A stretch of 64,000 bases of DNA, taken from assembly GCA_035629175.1 (NCBI GenBank), contig DASPIL010000096.1, forward strand, positions 62,001-126,000. Direction: 5' to 3'. Positions 42,662 to 51,056 of this stretch are shown here, piece by piece. The stretch comes from Verrucomicrobiia bacterium. Its GTDB lineage: Bacteria > Verrucomicrobiota > Verrucomicrobiia > Limisphaerales > DASXHY01. The first letter of the stretch is position 1. Each line of letters opens with the position of its first letter. Under the pieces are notes generated by a model. The model made no database searches. It saw only the letters and a program-made list of their open reading frames with translations, and was not told the DNA's origin. A program made the translations under genes and the position numbers.

Positions 42662-44002
42662 ATGCAAGTTAAAAATCTGACCATCACGAACATCGGGAAA
42701 ATCGAGTCAATCTCGGTTAACTTCGACAAGCCGCTGCTCTTGTTTTACGGAGAAGTCCAGCAGGGCAAGACGACAATTCTGAACGCGATTCGATTCGTGT
42801 TCGGTGGGTCGTTCCCTTCGGACATTCTCCGCCACGGCACTGACGAGGGCTCCGTGTGCCTGACCTTCGACAACGGTTCCATCACTCGCGAGTTATACCG
42901 GGCAAAGGACGGCACGACTAAGTCGCGTCCCGTAGTCTTTATCCGTGACGGCAAGCCGGTCGCTAAACCCGTAGCGGAGATCGAAAAGTTCCTCAACCCC
43001 TTCCTGCTCGACCAGGATTTTCTTCGCAACAAAACGGAACTGGAGCGCAAGCGCTACTTTGCCGAACTGTTCCACGTCGACACGACCGACATCGACGCCG
43101 AGGCCGCCCGCTGTGAAGAGCAGGCCCGGGAGCTGCGCGCCAAGCTGAAGGGATATGGTGAAATCGACCTGACGCCGGTCGAAGCGGTCGACGTGACGGA
43201 GCTGCGTCGCAAGCGTGCCGAGATTCAGAACGCGCACGATGCAAATATTCGGAAATTCACAGTGGAGTTTGAAGCCGAACTGGCCGCTGTTCGCGCTGAC
43301 AACAGGGAGCGCGAAGAGCACAATAGAATTTTTCAGAAGACGAGCGAAACGCTGTCAGCCTGGTGCGACGAGATCAAGCGACTTGAAGCCGCGCTCAAGA
43401 ACGCGAATGACAAAGTGACGGAGATCGGCCTGTGGCTTGCGGAGAACAAACAGCGACCGCTGTTGGCGGAGCCAACCCTGGCGCTGCCTGCCGCGCCGAA
43501 CGCCTGCGAACTGGATGAAGAGATTTCGCAGGCCGCCGCAACCAACGTGCGCGCCGAGCAATATCGGAAGAACGTGCAGCGCGATGCAGCTCGCAAAACT
43601 GATGAAAGCCAGCTTGCCGAGCTGGAAGCAAAGCTGCGCGGCATCCGCCAGGAAAAGGTTAACCGGCTGAAGGACATCTCCGACTCGTGCGGCATTCCGG
43701 GGCTCGCGTTTGATGAGCGTGGGAACTTCATCTATGAGGGGACTGAGGCAGGCATGCTCTCGACTTCGCAAGTGATGAAGTTATCGAGCGACCTTTCGTC
43801 GCTCTATTCCCAAGGTTTTGGGCTCGATTTAATCGACCGCGCGGAGTCCCTGGGTAAGAGCATCTTCGGGTTCGTGCAGCGCGCAGAGCGCGAGAAGAAA
43901 ACCATCCTGGCGACCATTGTAGGTGAATGCCCTGCAACGGTGCCAGTCAACGTCGGCGTGTTCGTCGTGGAAGACGGGAAGGTATGCGCCGCTGCCCAAT
44001 AG
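42662..44002 (+). CDS. Rad50/SMC-like ATPase (446 aa)
   Basis: ATG at 42662 (MQVKNLTITNIGKIES) in the AATTTTATG context; an upstream TTG frame start at 42635 lies inside a TTGACG box. Walker A is LFYGEVQQGKTTI (residues about 28-39), with Q for the usual N and S. The middle is coiled coil (EEQARELRAKLKGYGEIDLT, RLEAALKNANDKVTEIGLWL). An ABC-signature-like segment LSTSQVMKLSSDLSSL lies near residue 365, then GLDLIDRAESLG in the Walker B/D-loop position. Short coiled coil, as in phage RecF/Rad50-type proteins. Likely partners the Mre11-like phosphoesterase at 58,991. Confidence 0.75.
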   Translation: MQVKNLTITNIGKIESISVNFDKPLLLFYGEVQQGKTTILNAIRFVFGGSFPSDILRHGTDEGSVCLTFDNGSITRELYRAKDGTTKSRPVVFIRDGKPVAKPVAEIEKFLNPFLLDQDFLRNKTELERKRYFAELFHVDTTDIDAEAARCEEQARELRAKLKGYGEIDLTPVEAVDVTELRRKRAEIQNAHDANIRKFTVEFEAELAAVRADNREREEHNRIFQKTSETLSAWCDEIKRLEAALKNANDKVTEIGLWLAENKQRPLLAEPTLALPAAPNACELDEEISQAAATNVRAEQYRKNVQRDAARKTDESQLAELEAKLRGIRQEKVNRLKDISDSCGIPGLAFDERGNFIYEGTEAGMLSTSQVMKLSSDLSSLYSQGFGLDLIDRAESLGKSIFGFVQRAEREKKTILATIVGECPATVPVNVGVFVVEDGKVCAAAQ

Positions 44003-44184
44003 GCCATTGCGTCTTCATGCTCAGCAGGCGGCGCGTGCAGATCGGCGGGAAGCCTCTTTCCCGCGCCCAGGAGCATGCCTGGAAGTCTGAACTGCGTAGG
44101 CAGATTTCCGGAGCCTCGGTTTCGGTAAGGCCGGACCCGTCACCCGTATTTTTTGATATTGACGCAAAATCAGGACGTGCTTAG
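43984..44184 (+). CDS. Small basic protein (66 aa), doubtful
   Basis: ATG at 43984 overlaps the end of the ATPase gene in another frame (ATGCGCCGCTGCCC); an ATG at 44017 is possible. The sequence CVFMLSRRRVQIGGKPLSRA and RRQISGASVSVRPDPSPVFF is basic. No family recognised, and coding evidence is modest. Confidence 0.4.
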   Translation: MRRCPIGHCVFMLSRRRVQIGGKPLSRAQEHAWKSELRRQISGASVSVRPDPSPVFFDIDAKSGRA

Positions 44185-44216
44185 TGTCGCGCTGTAGGGA
44201 AATATTACAGGAAGTA

Positions 44217-44222
44217 TTGACG
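44217..44222 (+). promoter_or_regulatory. Class A-like TTGACG element without a clear -10
   Basis: GGAAGTATTGACGAAAAAGC matches the conserved class A context, but the 17-base position holds AGTGAG. The next gene starts at 44284. This argues that the -35-like element itself is conserved, perhaps as a protein-binding site. Confidence 0.35.
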
Positions 44223-44283
44223 AAAAAGCAGCCTAGAAAAGTGAGGCTACTCGCGTCCATAAGCCGGGGAAAGTCAAAAATCT

Positions 44284-44625
44284 ATGAAGGATTCGAATAT
44301 TCTGCTTGAACCTGCGGCACGAATGCCGCGAACTCGTGTTCGTGCGCGCAAGCGCAGCAAACCCACTAAACAACGAATGAAACGAGATCGCCGGTTGGAC
44401 AACCCGGGTCGTCCGAAGAAGGACAACAAAAAGGTCCATACAACAATCAGCGTTCGCCCGTCGACCCTTGGCGAGAAGGGCGAGCCGGGACCTTGGGCCG
44501 TGCTGGCGAAGAAAGCCGGAGTCAGCAAAGGGCACCTGGTCGAATGGCTCGTGCAGTCGCCGGACGCCGAGGACTGTCGCAAGCTCGCAATCAAGAAGGC
44601 CAAGTATTTCGTGATTCCCGACTGA
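44284..44625 (+). CDS. Basic DNA-binding protein candidate (113 aa)
   Basis: The N-terminal 55 residues are extremely basic (RTRVRARKRSKPTKQRMKRD, NPGRPKKDNKK with an AT-hook-like GRP core). The C-terminal half has WAVLAKKAGVSKGHLVEWLV, a helix-turn-helix-like segment. It ends 30 bases before a strong terminator. A nucleoid-like or regulatory protein is likely; family not recognised. Confidence 0.65.
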   Translation: MKDSNILLEPAARMPRTRVRARKRSKPTKQRMKRDRRLDNPGRPKKDNKKVHTTISVRPSTLGEKGEPGPWAVLAKKAGVSKGHLVEWLVQSPDAEDCRKLAIKKAKYFVIPD

Positions 44626-44655
44626 GATCAGAGCACTGACTGCAGGTGACCTGAA

Positions 44656-44685
44656 CCGCCAGAGCCAACCTCTGGCGGTTTTTTT
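44656..44685 (+). terminator. Rho-independent terminator
   Basis: Perfect 9-bp stem (CCGCCAGAG and CTCTGGCGG) with loop CCAAC, followed by TTTTTTT. It separates the transcript ending in the basic protein gene from the HD-hydrolase gene. Confidence 0.9.
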
Positions 44686-44705
44686 GTCGTTTTTTAAAAA
44701 ACTGG

Positions 44706-44736
44706 TTGGCGAATGCTGCTCGAATTTTCACATCGT
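44706..44736 (+). promoter_or_regulatory. Class B-like promoter for the HD hydrolase gene
   Basis: TTGGCG at 44706-44711 within CTGGTTGGCG, then ACATCG or CATCGT at 44730-44736 after an 18-19-base spacer. The GTG at 44741 follows directly. Off consensus at the -10. Confidence 0.45.
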
Positions 44737-44740
44737 ATAT

Positions 44741-45280
44741 GTGAGACCTACGAAGAGCCGCCGCGGGGACTGGTTCCAAACCTACTCGGGCCGTCAGTTC
44801 TGGCCATTGGACCCCCGGCCCGACGACATCTGCATTGAGGACATTGCGCACCACCTGGCCGGAATAAACCGTTTCGGCGGCGCGACCGTGGTGCCCTACA
44901 GCGTCGCTCAACATTCGGTCCACGTCAGCAGGCTCTGCCCGCAGCATGCGTTCTGCGCACTCATGCACGACGCCACGGAAGCCTACCTAGGTGACGTGAT
45001 ACGGCCCCTCAAGTATCAGCTCGGCGTCTACCTCGAAGCCGAGCAGCGGCTGTGGGAGGTGATCGCAGAAAAATTCTGTCTGCCGTTGGAGATTCCTGCA
45101 GAAGTAAAGCGGGCGGACAACATCGCGCTAATGACGGAGCGCCGGGATTTACTTCGGTCGACTGGCCACGATTGGGGCCGCTTGCGCGACTATCCACCGG
45201 ACCCCGGCACAATCAGGCCGCTGGGTGCGAGCAGCGCCAAACGCCTCTTCCTAATGCGCTATACGGCTTTCGCGCCGTAA
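44741..45280 (+). CDS. HD-domain phosphohydrolase, YfbR-like (179 aa)
   Basis: I start at the GTG at 44741, below the promoter; a longer frame to 44684 begins inside the terminator T-run. HD metal ligands fit H58 (SVAQHSVHVS), the HD pair H76-D77 in CALMHDATEAYLGDV and a later D near ADNIALMTERRDL. This is the YfbR/5'-deoxynucleotidase type: QH..H...L....AL.HDa.Ea..GDv..PlK. The substrate is probably dNMPs. Fits with a dNMP kinase nearby to tune nucleotide pools during phage growth. Confidence 0.8.
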   Translation: MRPTKSRRGDWFQTYSGRQFWPLDPRPDDICIEDIAHHLAGINRFGGATVVPYSVAQHSVHVSRLCPQHAFCALMHDATEAYLGDVIRPLKYQLGVYLEAEQRLWEVIAEKFCLPLEIPAEVKRADNIALMTERRDLLRSTGHDWGRLRDYPPDPGTIRPLGASSAKRLFLMRYTAFAP

Positions 45281-45291
45281 ATATTTCAGTA

Positions 45292-45319
45292 TTGACAGAA
45301 ACACTGCTTCCGGTATTTT
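45292..45319 (+). promoter_or_regulatory. Class A promoter, leaderless type
   Basis: TTGACA at 45292-45297, a 16-base spacer, TATTTT at 45314-45319; ATG at 45326 is 6 bases further. Upstream AAATATTTCAGTATTGAC matches the class A context. Confidence 0.7.
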
Positions 45320-45325
45320 TCAAAT

Positions 45326-45664
45326 ATGAATGAAAGTCCAGACACTCTGACACGAAACAATGGCCGCTTCAATCGAGCGGCCATCAAACGCCACGCCCTG
45401 AAGGTCAGCCGGGAAGCTCGTAACGGGAAGTTCGAGCGGGTGAGCACCGAGTTTCTTGAGAACATTGAGGCGCAGATCGAAGCCAAGCTGCGCAGCCTGG
45501 AAGCGCCGGTCATTAATGCGCCGCTGGGCCAGGTAGAACCCGACGCGGGCGAGAGCTTTTTGACGGGGCAGGGGAAGGAGCGTCTTTTCGAGGCGTTCAA
45601 CCGCTGGGTGGCTCGGGAGATTCATCGGAAGAGCAACGACGTGCGAGTGGGGAAAACGCTATGA
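45326..45664 (+). CDS. Hypothetical basic helical protein (112 aa)
   Basis: Leaderless start. FNRAAIKRHALKVSREARNG and KFERVSTEFLENIEAQIEAK form two basic helices resembling histone-fold-like small phage proteins with a ..GKF.RVS.EFL..iEA..E.kiR.l phrase. Overlaps the next gene by 4 bases. Function unknown; DNA binding plausible. Confidence 0.65.
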   Translation: MNESPDTLTRNNGRFNRAAIKRHALKVSREARNGKFERVSTEFLENIEAQIEAKLRSLEAPVINAPLGQVEPDAGESFLTGQGKERLFEAFNRWVAREIHRKSNDVRVGKTL

Positions 45665-45909
45665 GCGCAACGGTGAGCAAGAACGGCGCGCTTTCGTGGT
45701 TCGGGAAATTGCTTTGCGCGATTGGCGCTCATCGGCGCAAAACAATCGCAAGGATTGGTGACAGACCGTTTGGGATTATCGTGTGGCGCGAGTGCCAAAG
45801 ATGCGGGGTTATCCAGCGGTGGGATGGAGTTGGTTACGTGAACTGCAATCGCAAGTCTACCATGGAGGCGCTTGCGGGTCTCGGATTGCTGAAAGGAGAT
45901 GCTAAATGA
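45661..45909 (+). CDS. Small zinc-motif protein (82 aa)
   Basis: ATGA overlap with the preceding stop. CECQRCGVIQRW-type CxxC pair near residue 45 and a further Cys. The N-terminus WFGKLLCAIGAHRRKTIARI is basic. Function unknown. Confidence 0.55.
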   Translation: MSATVSKNGALSWFGKLLCAIGAHRRKTIARIGDRPFGIIVWRECQRCGVIQRWDGVGYVNCNRKSTMEALAGLGLLKGDAK

Positions 45910-45945
45910 CAACGGTGAACGAGACCGTCGCTCCGTTCTGCTGAT

Positions 45946-46386
45946 ATGCGCGCGCCCTCGCACAAAGTCTATTACGCCCTGCGGCGCGAGACGCCCGAGT
46001 CTCCGCTGCGCTGGTGGCCTGTGCGGGGACTGCGTTTAAACGTGCCCGGCTGGTTGAAGCTGTCGCTGTTTACCTACCGAGATGGCCCGGTGGTGTTCAT
46101 CGTGGACGAGCGAACCGGGCTGACGATTGCGGTCGCCCCTTCGCGACCGCTGGCGGTGCGAGCAGCCAACCTCGTTTTGGAAAAACTCAGCTACCGGTCG
46201 CTGCGCAAAGTGCTCGACCATGACAAAGGATTTTTAAATGCAGGACGAAAACCAAGAACACATGACGAACGAATCGACACACCAAGCCCTGGACAAGTTG
46301 CACCTGGAGGCGACGGACAAAGCGTTCCAGGAGCTGAAGCGCCTGGAAGCAGCGGCGACGCCTGCCCCGTGGCTGGAGGGGCATAG
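45946..46386 (+). CDS. Hypothetical protein, 3' part overlapped or frameshifted (146 aa)
   Basis: The first 98 residues are convincing: KVYYALRRETPESPLRWWPV, FTYRDGPVVFIVDERTGLTI and LEKLSYRSLRKVLDHDKGF. From residue 99 (LNAGRKPRTHDERIDTPSPG) the frame runs for about 50 codons through the next gene's coding sequence. In the +1 frame a TAA sits directly before the next ATG (46,235-46,237). A single-base change near 46,225-46,235 probably removed the natural stop. Confidence 0.55.
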   Translation: MRAPSHKVYYALRRETPESPLRWWPVRGLRLNVPGWLKLSLFTYRDGPVVFIVDERTGLTIAVAPSRPLAVRAANLVLEKLSYRSLRKVLDHDKGFLNAGRKPRTHDERIDTPSPGQVAPGGDGQSVPGAEAPGSSGDACPVAGGA

Positions 46387-46756
46387 CGGAACTGGCGCGG
46401 TAGTTACACCGGGCCACAATCCCGGCCCCTATGGCGAGGAGTGTGACAAGTTTTACGGCGGCGCAGTCGTGCTGGAGTCCTGCCGCCCGTCTGACCGCGT
46501 CTTTTTGATCGCCCTGCGCAACCATGCAGCGACGCTGATTAACCAGTGCGCAAACCTGACCGCGCTGATGGCCGAGCTCGACGAAGTCCACCGCGAGCTG
46601 GGGATCGATTACAACCAGAGTGCGGGCGCTGCAATCCGCGCGCTCAAGACCGGACTCGGCGCGGCAGTCCGCGAGTTAGAGAGAGTAAACAACGTCAAGG
46701 ACGGTCATCCGCTCGTGAGCCACAATCTGCTCTACAACTTGCGCAACCTCCTGTGA
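46238..46756 (+). CDS. Hypothetical protein (172 aa)
   Basis: ATG at 46238 in the context TTTTTAAATG; an ATG at 46262 is also possible. Helical N-terminus (ALDKLHLEATDKAFQELKRL), then AATPAPWLEGHSGTGAVVTP, a compact middle and RVFLIALRNHAATLINQCAN. The first 149 bases overlap the run-on of the upstream gene. This ..TP.PW........fia..r.....L....... layout is widespread in phages. Function unknown. Confidence 0.65.
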   Translation: MQDENQEHMTNESTHQALDKLHLEATDKAFQELKRLEAAATPAPWLEGHSGTGAVVTPGHNPGPYGEECDKFYGGAVVLESCRPSDRVFLIALRNHAATLINQCANLTALMAELDEVHRELGIDYNQSAGAAIRALKTGLGAAVRELERVNNVKDGHPLVSHNLLYNLRNLL

Positions 46757-46914
46757 TGACCTGGGCAATATCCACGCTGTGCTTTTGCCTGTCGTTGCTG
46801 GCGCTGGTGAAGACTTTTCAAATACTGAAACAACTGTTCAATGAATCCCGAGCTCCAACAAACCCTTTTGACACAACGCCGTGCTCGCTGTGCCGAGTTC
46901 ATAGCGCACCCTGA
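46756..46914 (+). CDS. Mini membrane protein (52 aa)
   Basis: ATG at 46756 overlaps the previous stop (TGATG). MTWAISTLCFCLSLLALVKT is a clear hydrophobic helix, followed by a Pro/Cys-rich tail. It overlaps the next gene by 74 bases in another frame, so one of the two may be overcalled. Confidence 0.45.
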   Translation: MTWAISTLCFCLSLLALVKTFQILKQLFNESRAPTNPFDTTPCSLCRVHSAP

Positions 46915-47161
46915 GAAGTTCAAAGTCTGTGACCAGTGCCAGAGCATGCTCCCGGCTGGCGCAGGTAAATGCGGCCTGTGCCACGCCTACCGGTTCCGCA
47001 CCGACCCGCGCGACGTAGTCGAGATCGCCCGCGGCATGCGTGAGCGCGCCGTCGCGATTACTGCGCCGGTCGTGCCGCGTGGGTTGACGGTGCAAGTGCT
47101 CTCGCCATTCGGTTGGCCGAGCTGTAAGGTCGAAGCGCCCGCAATTGAGATTTATGAGTGA
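46841..47161 (+). CDS. Zinc-ribbon protein (106 aa)
   Basis: CDQCQSMLPAGAGKCGLCHAY near residues 30-50 is a CxxC...CxxC treble-clef. Helical N-terminus (LQQTLLTQRRARCAEFIAHP). The C-terminus is beta-like. Overlaps the next gene by 8 bases. Function unknown. Confidence 0.6.
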   Translation: MNPELQQTLLTQRRARCAEFIAHPEKFKVCDQCQSMLPAGAGKCGLCHAYRFRTDPRDVVEIARGMRERAVAITAPVVPRGLTVQVLSPFGWPSCKVEAPAIEIYE

Positions 47162-47399
47162 CCAAAAAGTGAAGACACTTCGCGTAAAAATCGAGGACCG
47201 ACCTGCGATAGAAGTGTCGCGGGAAGCCTATGTTAAGGCTAAAACCAAGCAACTTCGTGAGTTTGGATATGGGACTTTAACGGAGCAACACGTAGACGAG
47301 CAGGTGGACGCCGTCCTGTCTAACAAGGAAATTGGAGCGGGATTGACTGTCATCGGGGCATTCATGCAGGGCGAGGTGTTAGGCCAAGGGCGAGAATGA
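47154..47399 (+). CDS. Hypothetical protein (81 aa)
   Basis: ATG at 47154 in the TTTATG context; the longer frame to 47145 uses a weak start. KTLRVKIEDRPAIEVSREAY and LTEQHVDEQVDAVLSNKEIG suggest an alpha/beta domain. Function unknown. Confidence 0.6.
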   Translation: MSDQKVKTLRVKIEDRPAIEVSREAYVKAKTKQLREFGYGTLTEQHVDEQVDAVLSNKEIGAGLTVIGAFMQGEVLGQGRE

Positions 47400-47512
47400 G
47401 ATACCGCATCAAAGACCGCGAGCTGCAGGTGTTGTCAAACTCCACCTGTTCGCGGGCGGATTTTTCGCAGAGTGGTTTGGTGCTGAGACCGGACATCATT
47501 TCGAGAAGGTGA
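47396..47512 (+). CDS. Mini protein (38 aa), doubtful
   Basis: ATG overlaps the previous stop (ATGA); stop at 47,510-47,512. Sequence MRYRIKDRELQVLSNSTCSR continues ADFSQSGLVLRPDIISRR. Only the coupling supports it. Confidence 0.35.
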   Translation: MRYRIKDRELQVLSNSTCSRADFSQSGLVLRPDIISRR

Positions 47513-47550
47513 ACGCAGTTCAGCGCCGCGGTTGACACGCCCACCATATC

Positions 47551-48045
47551 ATGGGCGTGAAGAAATTGATCGCCCTCGCTGGTTACGCCGGAGCTGGAAA
47601 AGACGAAGCTGCAAAACCCCTGATTGAAGCCGGATTCGAACGCCGATGTTTCGGCGATTCGATCAAGGCCCAGGTCGACGACCTGGTGAAAAAGCACCTC
47701 GGCTTTTCCGCTTTTACTGAAGACCGTTCCCTGAAGCCCCTTATCCGCCGCACCCTGGAGTCCTGGGGTGAGGACAACTACGACAATATCTTCCGCGAGT
47801 TCTTCGCCAATCTGCCGGACCGCTGCGTTAACACTCGCCTCGTCCGGGTCAAGGAAGCCGAGGAGTGGGTCCGCCAGGGCGGTCTCATTGTCGAAATCCG
47901 ACGCCCTGGAGTTGGCCCAGCCACGAAATGGGAGCGGGAGCAGTTAGTTTACCTTCGAATGAAACGCTTTGTCCACACGGTCGTCGAGAACGACGGCACC
48001 GCGGCGGACCTCCACGACAAGATGCGGGAGCTGTGCGGCCTGTGA
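47551..48045 (+). CDS. Deoxynucleoside monophosphate kinase-like P-loop kinase (164 aa)
   Basis: Walker A LAGYAGAGKDEAA (residues 8-20) is the G..GSGKDE-type loop of phage dNMP kinases, followed by FERRCFGDSIKAQVDDL and a lid-like region rich in Arg. Length is normal for the family. It would raise dNDP supply for phage DNA synthesis. TTGACA lies just upstream (47,533). Confidence 0.8.
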   Translation: MGVKKLIALAGYAGAGKDEAAKPLIEAGFERRCFGDSIKAQVDDLVKKHLGFSAFTEDRSLKPLIRRTLESWGEDNYDNIFREFFANLPDRCVNTRLVRVKEAEEWVRQGGLIVEIRRPGVGPATKWEREQLVYLRMKRFVHTVVENDGTAADLHDKMRELCGL

Positions 48046-48302
48046 AGAGCCGCCAGAAGTCCGACGACATCGAATTCGGTCTGAAGCTCCTAACTGCGAT
48101 AGCAGAACCTGGTGTGCGCTACGACGCTGCCGAGATCGCCGCATGGTGCGGCTGCAGCAGGCAGGCCATCGAGCAGCTTGAAAGCAAAGCGCTGGCAAGA
48201 GCCCGTCAGGAATTCGTGAAGCGCGGGTTCCAGGAGTTGAACATGCCGGAGCCCCACGACCCGGCAGACCCAGTGTCCGCACCTTTTTTGACCGGCTTAT
48301 AA
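48042..48302 (+). CDS. Sigma region 4-like HTH protein (86 aa)
   Basis: GTG at 48042 overlaps the kinase stop. Residues about 30-55 (DAAEIAAWCGCSRQAIEQLE, SKALARAR) match the sigma-70 region 4 helix-turn-helix: EIA...G.SR..i.QiE.kAL.r.R. No region 2 is present. A short stand-alone sigma-4-like protein may act as a transcription co-factor for the phage sigma gene at 57,135 or for host sigma. Confidence 0.65.
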   Translation: MKSRQKSDDIEFGLKLLTAIAEPGVRYDAAEIAAWCGCSRQAIEQLESKALARARQEFVKRGFQELNMPEPHDPADPVSAPFLTGL

Positions 48303-48329
48303 GTCGGTTCACGCCAAGGAAAAAGAAAT

Positions 48330-48363
48330 AACCCGACTGGTTGACAAACTGGTCGGGTTTTTT
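48330..48363 (+). terminator. Rho-independent terminator
   Basis: An 11-bp stem (AACCCGACTGG with CTGGTCGGGTT, two G-T pairs) and 8-base loop TTGACAAA, followed by TTTT. It ends the kinase and HTH transcript. Confidence 0.8.
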
Positions 48364-48374
48364 CATGTCATGAT

Positions 48375-49760
48375 GTGGGACCTTTAATTCCTCACTCCTG
48401 GCAAGAGAAATCGATTCAGCACCTGTTGCAGGTTATTCCGCGCGAAGGCGCGGCAGTTGATGGATCGGATACCGGCACCGGCAAAACGCTCGTCGCGGTC
48501 GAGACAGTCAAACGTTTGGGTAATCCACCGACCCTGGTGATTTGCCCCAAAGTCGTCATTCCCGCATGGCAGCGCACTGCCGCCGCTCAAGGCATCGACC
48601 TGGACGTTCTCAACATCGAGAAGCTGCGTGCAGGCAATACACCCTACGGAGGCTGGTATCCTCGTGACTCCCGACATCCAACGGAATGGTTCGGCTGGAA
48701 CCCGGGAATCAAGTTTCTCGTCATCGACGAAGCGCACCGCTGCAAAGCCTCTGGCAACAAGCGGGTGAACGGAGTCATACAGCCGCCGCGCAACGCGGAA
48801 TTGATGAGGGCCGCACGGCGGCAGCGTATTCCGGCCCTGGCGATGTCCGCCACGCTCGCCGACACGCCGCTGGAAATGGACGCGCTCGGCTATCTGCTTC
48901 GCCTCCACGATAGCGACAGCAAGCCAACCCTGCGCAACCCGCACCCAACGCATTTTCTCGATTGGGCTCGCGACTACGGCGTGCGGATGACCAGCACCGG
49001 CCCGGAGTTTATCGGCGGCCCGGTAGAAATGGCGCGCATCCACGCACAACTCTACCCGCACAAGGGGGTTCGGGTTCGGATTAAAGACCTGGGCGACCTT
49101 TTCCCGGAGACGCAGATCACCGCGGAGCTGTGCGAAATCGACAATCCGGAAAAGGTCGATGCAATCTACGCCGAAATGGCCGAGGCGCTGGCGGAGCTAA
49201 AAAAGCGGACTGACCGATACTTCACGGACGAATTTGCAATGGCGGAGCGCCAAAAGGTCGAGCTGCTCAAGGTGCCTGCTTTCGTCGACCTGGCCCAGGA
49301 CGCAATTGCCCAGAGGATGTCCGTCGCAATCTTTGTCAATTTCCGGCTCACGTTGCAGGAGATATGCAGACGGTTGGGCACTGATTGCTTCATTGACGGT
49401 TCCCAGATAGGTCCGCAGGGCTCGTTGCAGCGGGAGGCCAACCGGCTTGCTTTTCAGTCCGACCGGTCGCGCATCATCGTTTGCATTGCTGAGGCGGGCG
49501 GCCTTGGACTCGACCTCCACGACATAACCGGCCGCCATCCGCGTCTGGCCCTCATTTCTCCGGGTTACAACGCCAAGACGCTGAAGCAGGTCCTCGGACG
49601 TGTGTGGCGCGCTGGCGGGCTTTCCAAGAGCCTGCAGCGCCTTATTTTCGCGCGCGGCACAATCGAAGAAACCGTCCACGCAGCAGTCTCTCGCAAGTGC
49701 AACAACCTCGACGCGCTCCAGGACGGCGACCTCGAACCAAGAAATTTTCAACTTTCGTAA
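48375..49760 (+). CDS. SF2 helicase, SNF2/DEAD-like (461 aa)
   Basis: Walker A is GSDTGTGKTLVAVE (residues about 30-43), motif II FLVIDEAHRC (about 114-123), motif III LAMSATLADTP (about 152-162), and motifs V-VI ISPGYNAKTLKQVLGRVWRA (about 408-427). This is the domain order of SNF2-type phage helicases. GTG start at 48375, since the ATG at 48373 reads into a stop. Likely acts in phage DNA replication or recombination. Confidence 0.85.
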   Translation: MGPLIPHSWQEKSIQHLLQVIPREGAAVDGSDTGTGKTLVAVETVKRLGNPPTLVICPKVVIPAWQRTAAAQGIDLDVLNIEKLRAGNTPYGGWYPRDSRHPTEWFGWNPGIKFLVIDEAHRCKASGNKRVNGVIQPPRNAELMRAARRQRIPALAMSATLADTPLEMDALGYLLRLHDSDSKPTLRNPHPTHFLDWARDYGVRMTSTGPEFIGGPVEMARIHAQLYPHKGVRVRIKDLGDLFPETQITAELCEIDNPEKVDAIYAEMAEALAELKKRTDRYFTDEFAMAERQKVELLKVPAFVDLAQDAIAQRMSVAIFVNFRLTLQEICRRLGTDCFIDGSQIGPQGSLQREANRLAFQSDRSRIIVCIAEAGGLGLDLHDITGRHPRLALISPGYNAKTLKQVLGRVWRAGGLSKSLQRLIFARGTIEETVHAAVSRKCNNLDALQDGDLEPRNFQLS

Positions 49761-49767
49761 AAAGTGG

Positions 49768-49796
49768 TTGGCGCGGTCGGTTGCCAAAACCATATC
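49768..49796 (+). promoter_or_regulatory. Class B promoter for the nuclease operon
   Basis: TTGGCG at 49768-49773 within GTGGTTGGCG, a 17-base spacer, CATATC at 49791-49796. The ATG at 49834 follows with about 30 bases of leader. Confidence 0.65.
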
Positions 49797-49833
49797 AGGT
49801 AAAGACCAAAATATTTTAGTGATTGAATTGAAG

Positions 49834-50979
49834 ATGAGTGCCGAACGCCTCCACCACCCTTTCTCGCCGTCGAAACTGCAAGTGCTTGAAGCTTGCCCCC
49901 TCTTCACCGGTGAAGAGTCAAGCCGCAACGAGGCGTCGGAAGCGGGCACCCGGCAGCACGACGCCGCGGAAGAGGGAATTGACATTGATGACCCTCGTCT
50001 GGCCGACCACGAAGCTGACGCGGTCGCGCTCTGCAAGGAATACCGCGACAAGATCGTCGCCAAGTATCCGGGCGGGACAGTTATCAAGGAAGAGTATCTC
50101 AACATTGACGACGTTGTCTTGGTCGATTCCCAGGGCAATAAGTTTAAAGGCACCACGGGGGGCTATCTGGACGTGGGGGTCATCAATGCTGAAAAAACGA
50201 TCGCTGAAATCTGCGACTGGAAGTTTGGCCAGTGGTCCGTTGAACCCACAGAGAACAACCTGCAGGGTATTGCTTACCTGCTTGGGCTCTACTACCGCTT
50301 CCCATCCCTGCAACAGGTCACCGTCCATTTCGTGATGCCCCATCGCGGAGAAGGCGACTTCCACACGTTCCAACGGAGCCAATTCGACGGCCTGCTGTTG
50401 CGGGTCAAAACGGTGGTTGCCCGAGCCAAGCTCGCACAAGAAACAGGAGATTTTTCTAAGGCTCAGGTCACCGTCAGCGCCTGTCTGTTTTGCGGCAATA
50501 AGGGAAAGTGTCCCGCGCTCGCTGCGTTCGCTATAAAGCTCGGGAAGAAATACGCTCCGGCTCAAATCCCGGAGACCGTGACCCCCTCTCTTCTGCGCGA
50601 CGCCAAGCAAGCAAAGCTGTCCATGGAGATCGCGCAGCTCATGGAAGCCTGGGGCAAAGCCACACGAGGCCAGATCACCGCCAGAGCAATCGAAGAAGAC
50701 GAGTGGATGCCTGAGGGCTACGTGTTGCGGTCGAGAACCGACAACGAGATCAAAAACTTCGCGGGCTACATCAGGGCTGCACGCAAAGCCGGTGTTCCGG
50801 CAAGCGCTATCCGCGCGGCCCTGGCAATCCGCATGACACCCATCAATAAGGCGATTCAAGACGCGTCACCCCGTGGAAGTAAGAAGGCCGCTGCGGACGC
50901 TTTCCGCGCCGACTGCCTTGAGAAGGGAATCCTGGAGGAGAGCCAGGGCGCAATTTTCCTCGAACGGCTGAAGAGCTGA
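49834..50979 (+). CDS. Cas4/RecB-like nuclease of the DUF2800 type (381 aa)
   Basis: ATG at 49834, below the promoter. FSPSKLQVLEACPLFTGEES opens the protein; AGTRQHDAAEEG near residue 40 carries the conserved RQH. TIAEICDWKFGQWSVEP (about 123-139) is the D...K nuclease motif, with ENNLQGIAYLLGL for the helix after it. CLFCGNKGKC near residue 217 supports a C-terminal Fe-S or zinc site. Works in recombination or DNA processing, next to the helicase and ssDNA-binding gene. Confidence 0.85.
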   Translation: MSAERLHHPFSPSKLQVLEACPLFTGEESSRNEASEAGTRQHDAAEEGIDIDDPRLADHEADAVALCKEYRDKIVAKYPGGTVIKEEYLNIDDVVLVDSQGNKFKGTTGGYLDVGVINAEKTIAEICDWKFGQWSVEPTENNLQGIAYLLGLYYRFPSLQQVTVHFVMPHRGEGDFHTFQRSQFDGLLLRVKTVVARAKLAQETGDFSKAQVTVSACLFCGNKGKCPALAAFAIKLGKKYAPAQIPETVTPSLLRDAKQAKLSMEIAQLMEAWGKATRGQITARAIEEDEWMPEGYVLRSRTDNEIKNFAGYIRAARKAGVPASAIRAALAIRMTPINKAIQDASPRGSKKAAADAFRADCLEKGILEESQGAIFLERLKS

Positions 50980-51056
50980 ACGAGCAATCAATTTCCGTTC
51001 ATCAATTGAGTTGAACGGAGAACACAACAAAAAAGTCCAGACAAAAAAGCAGTAAT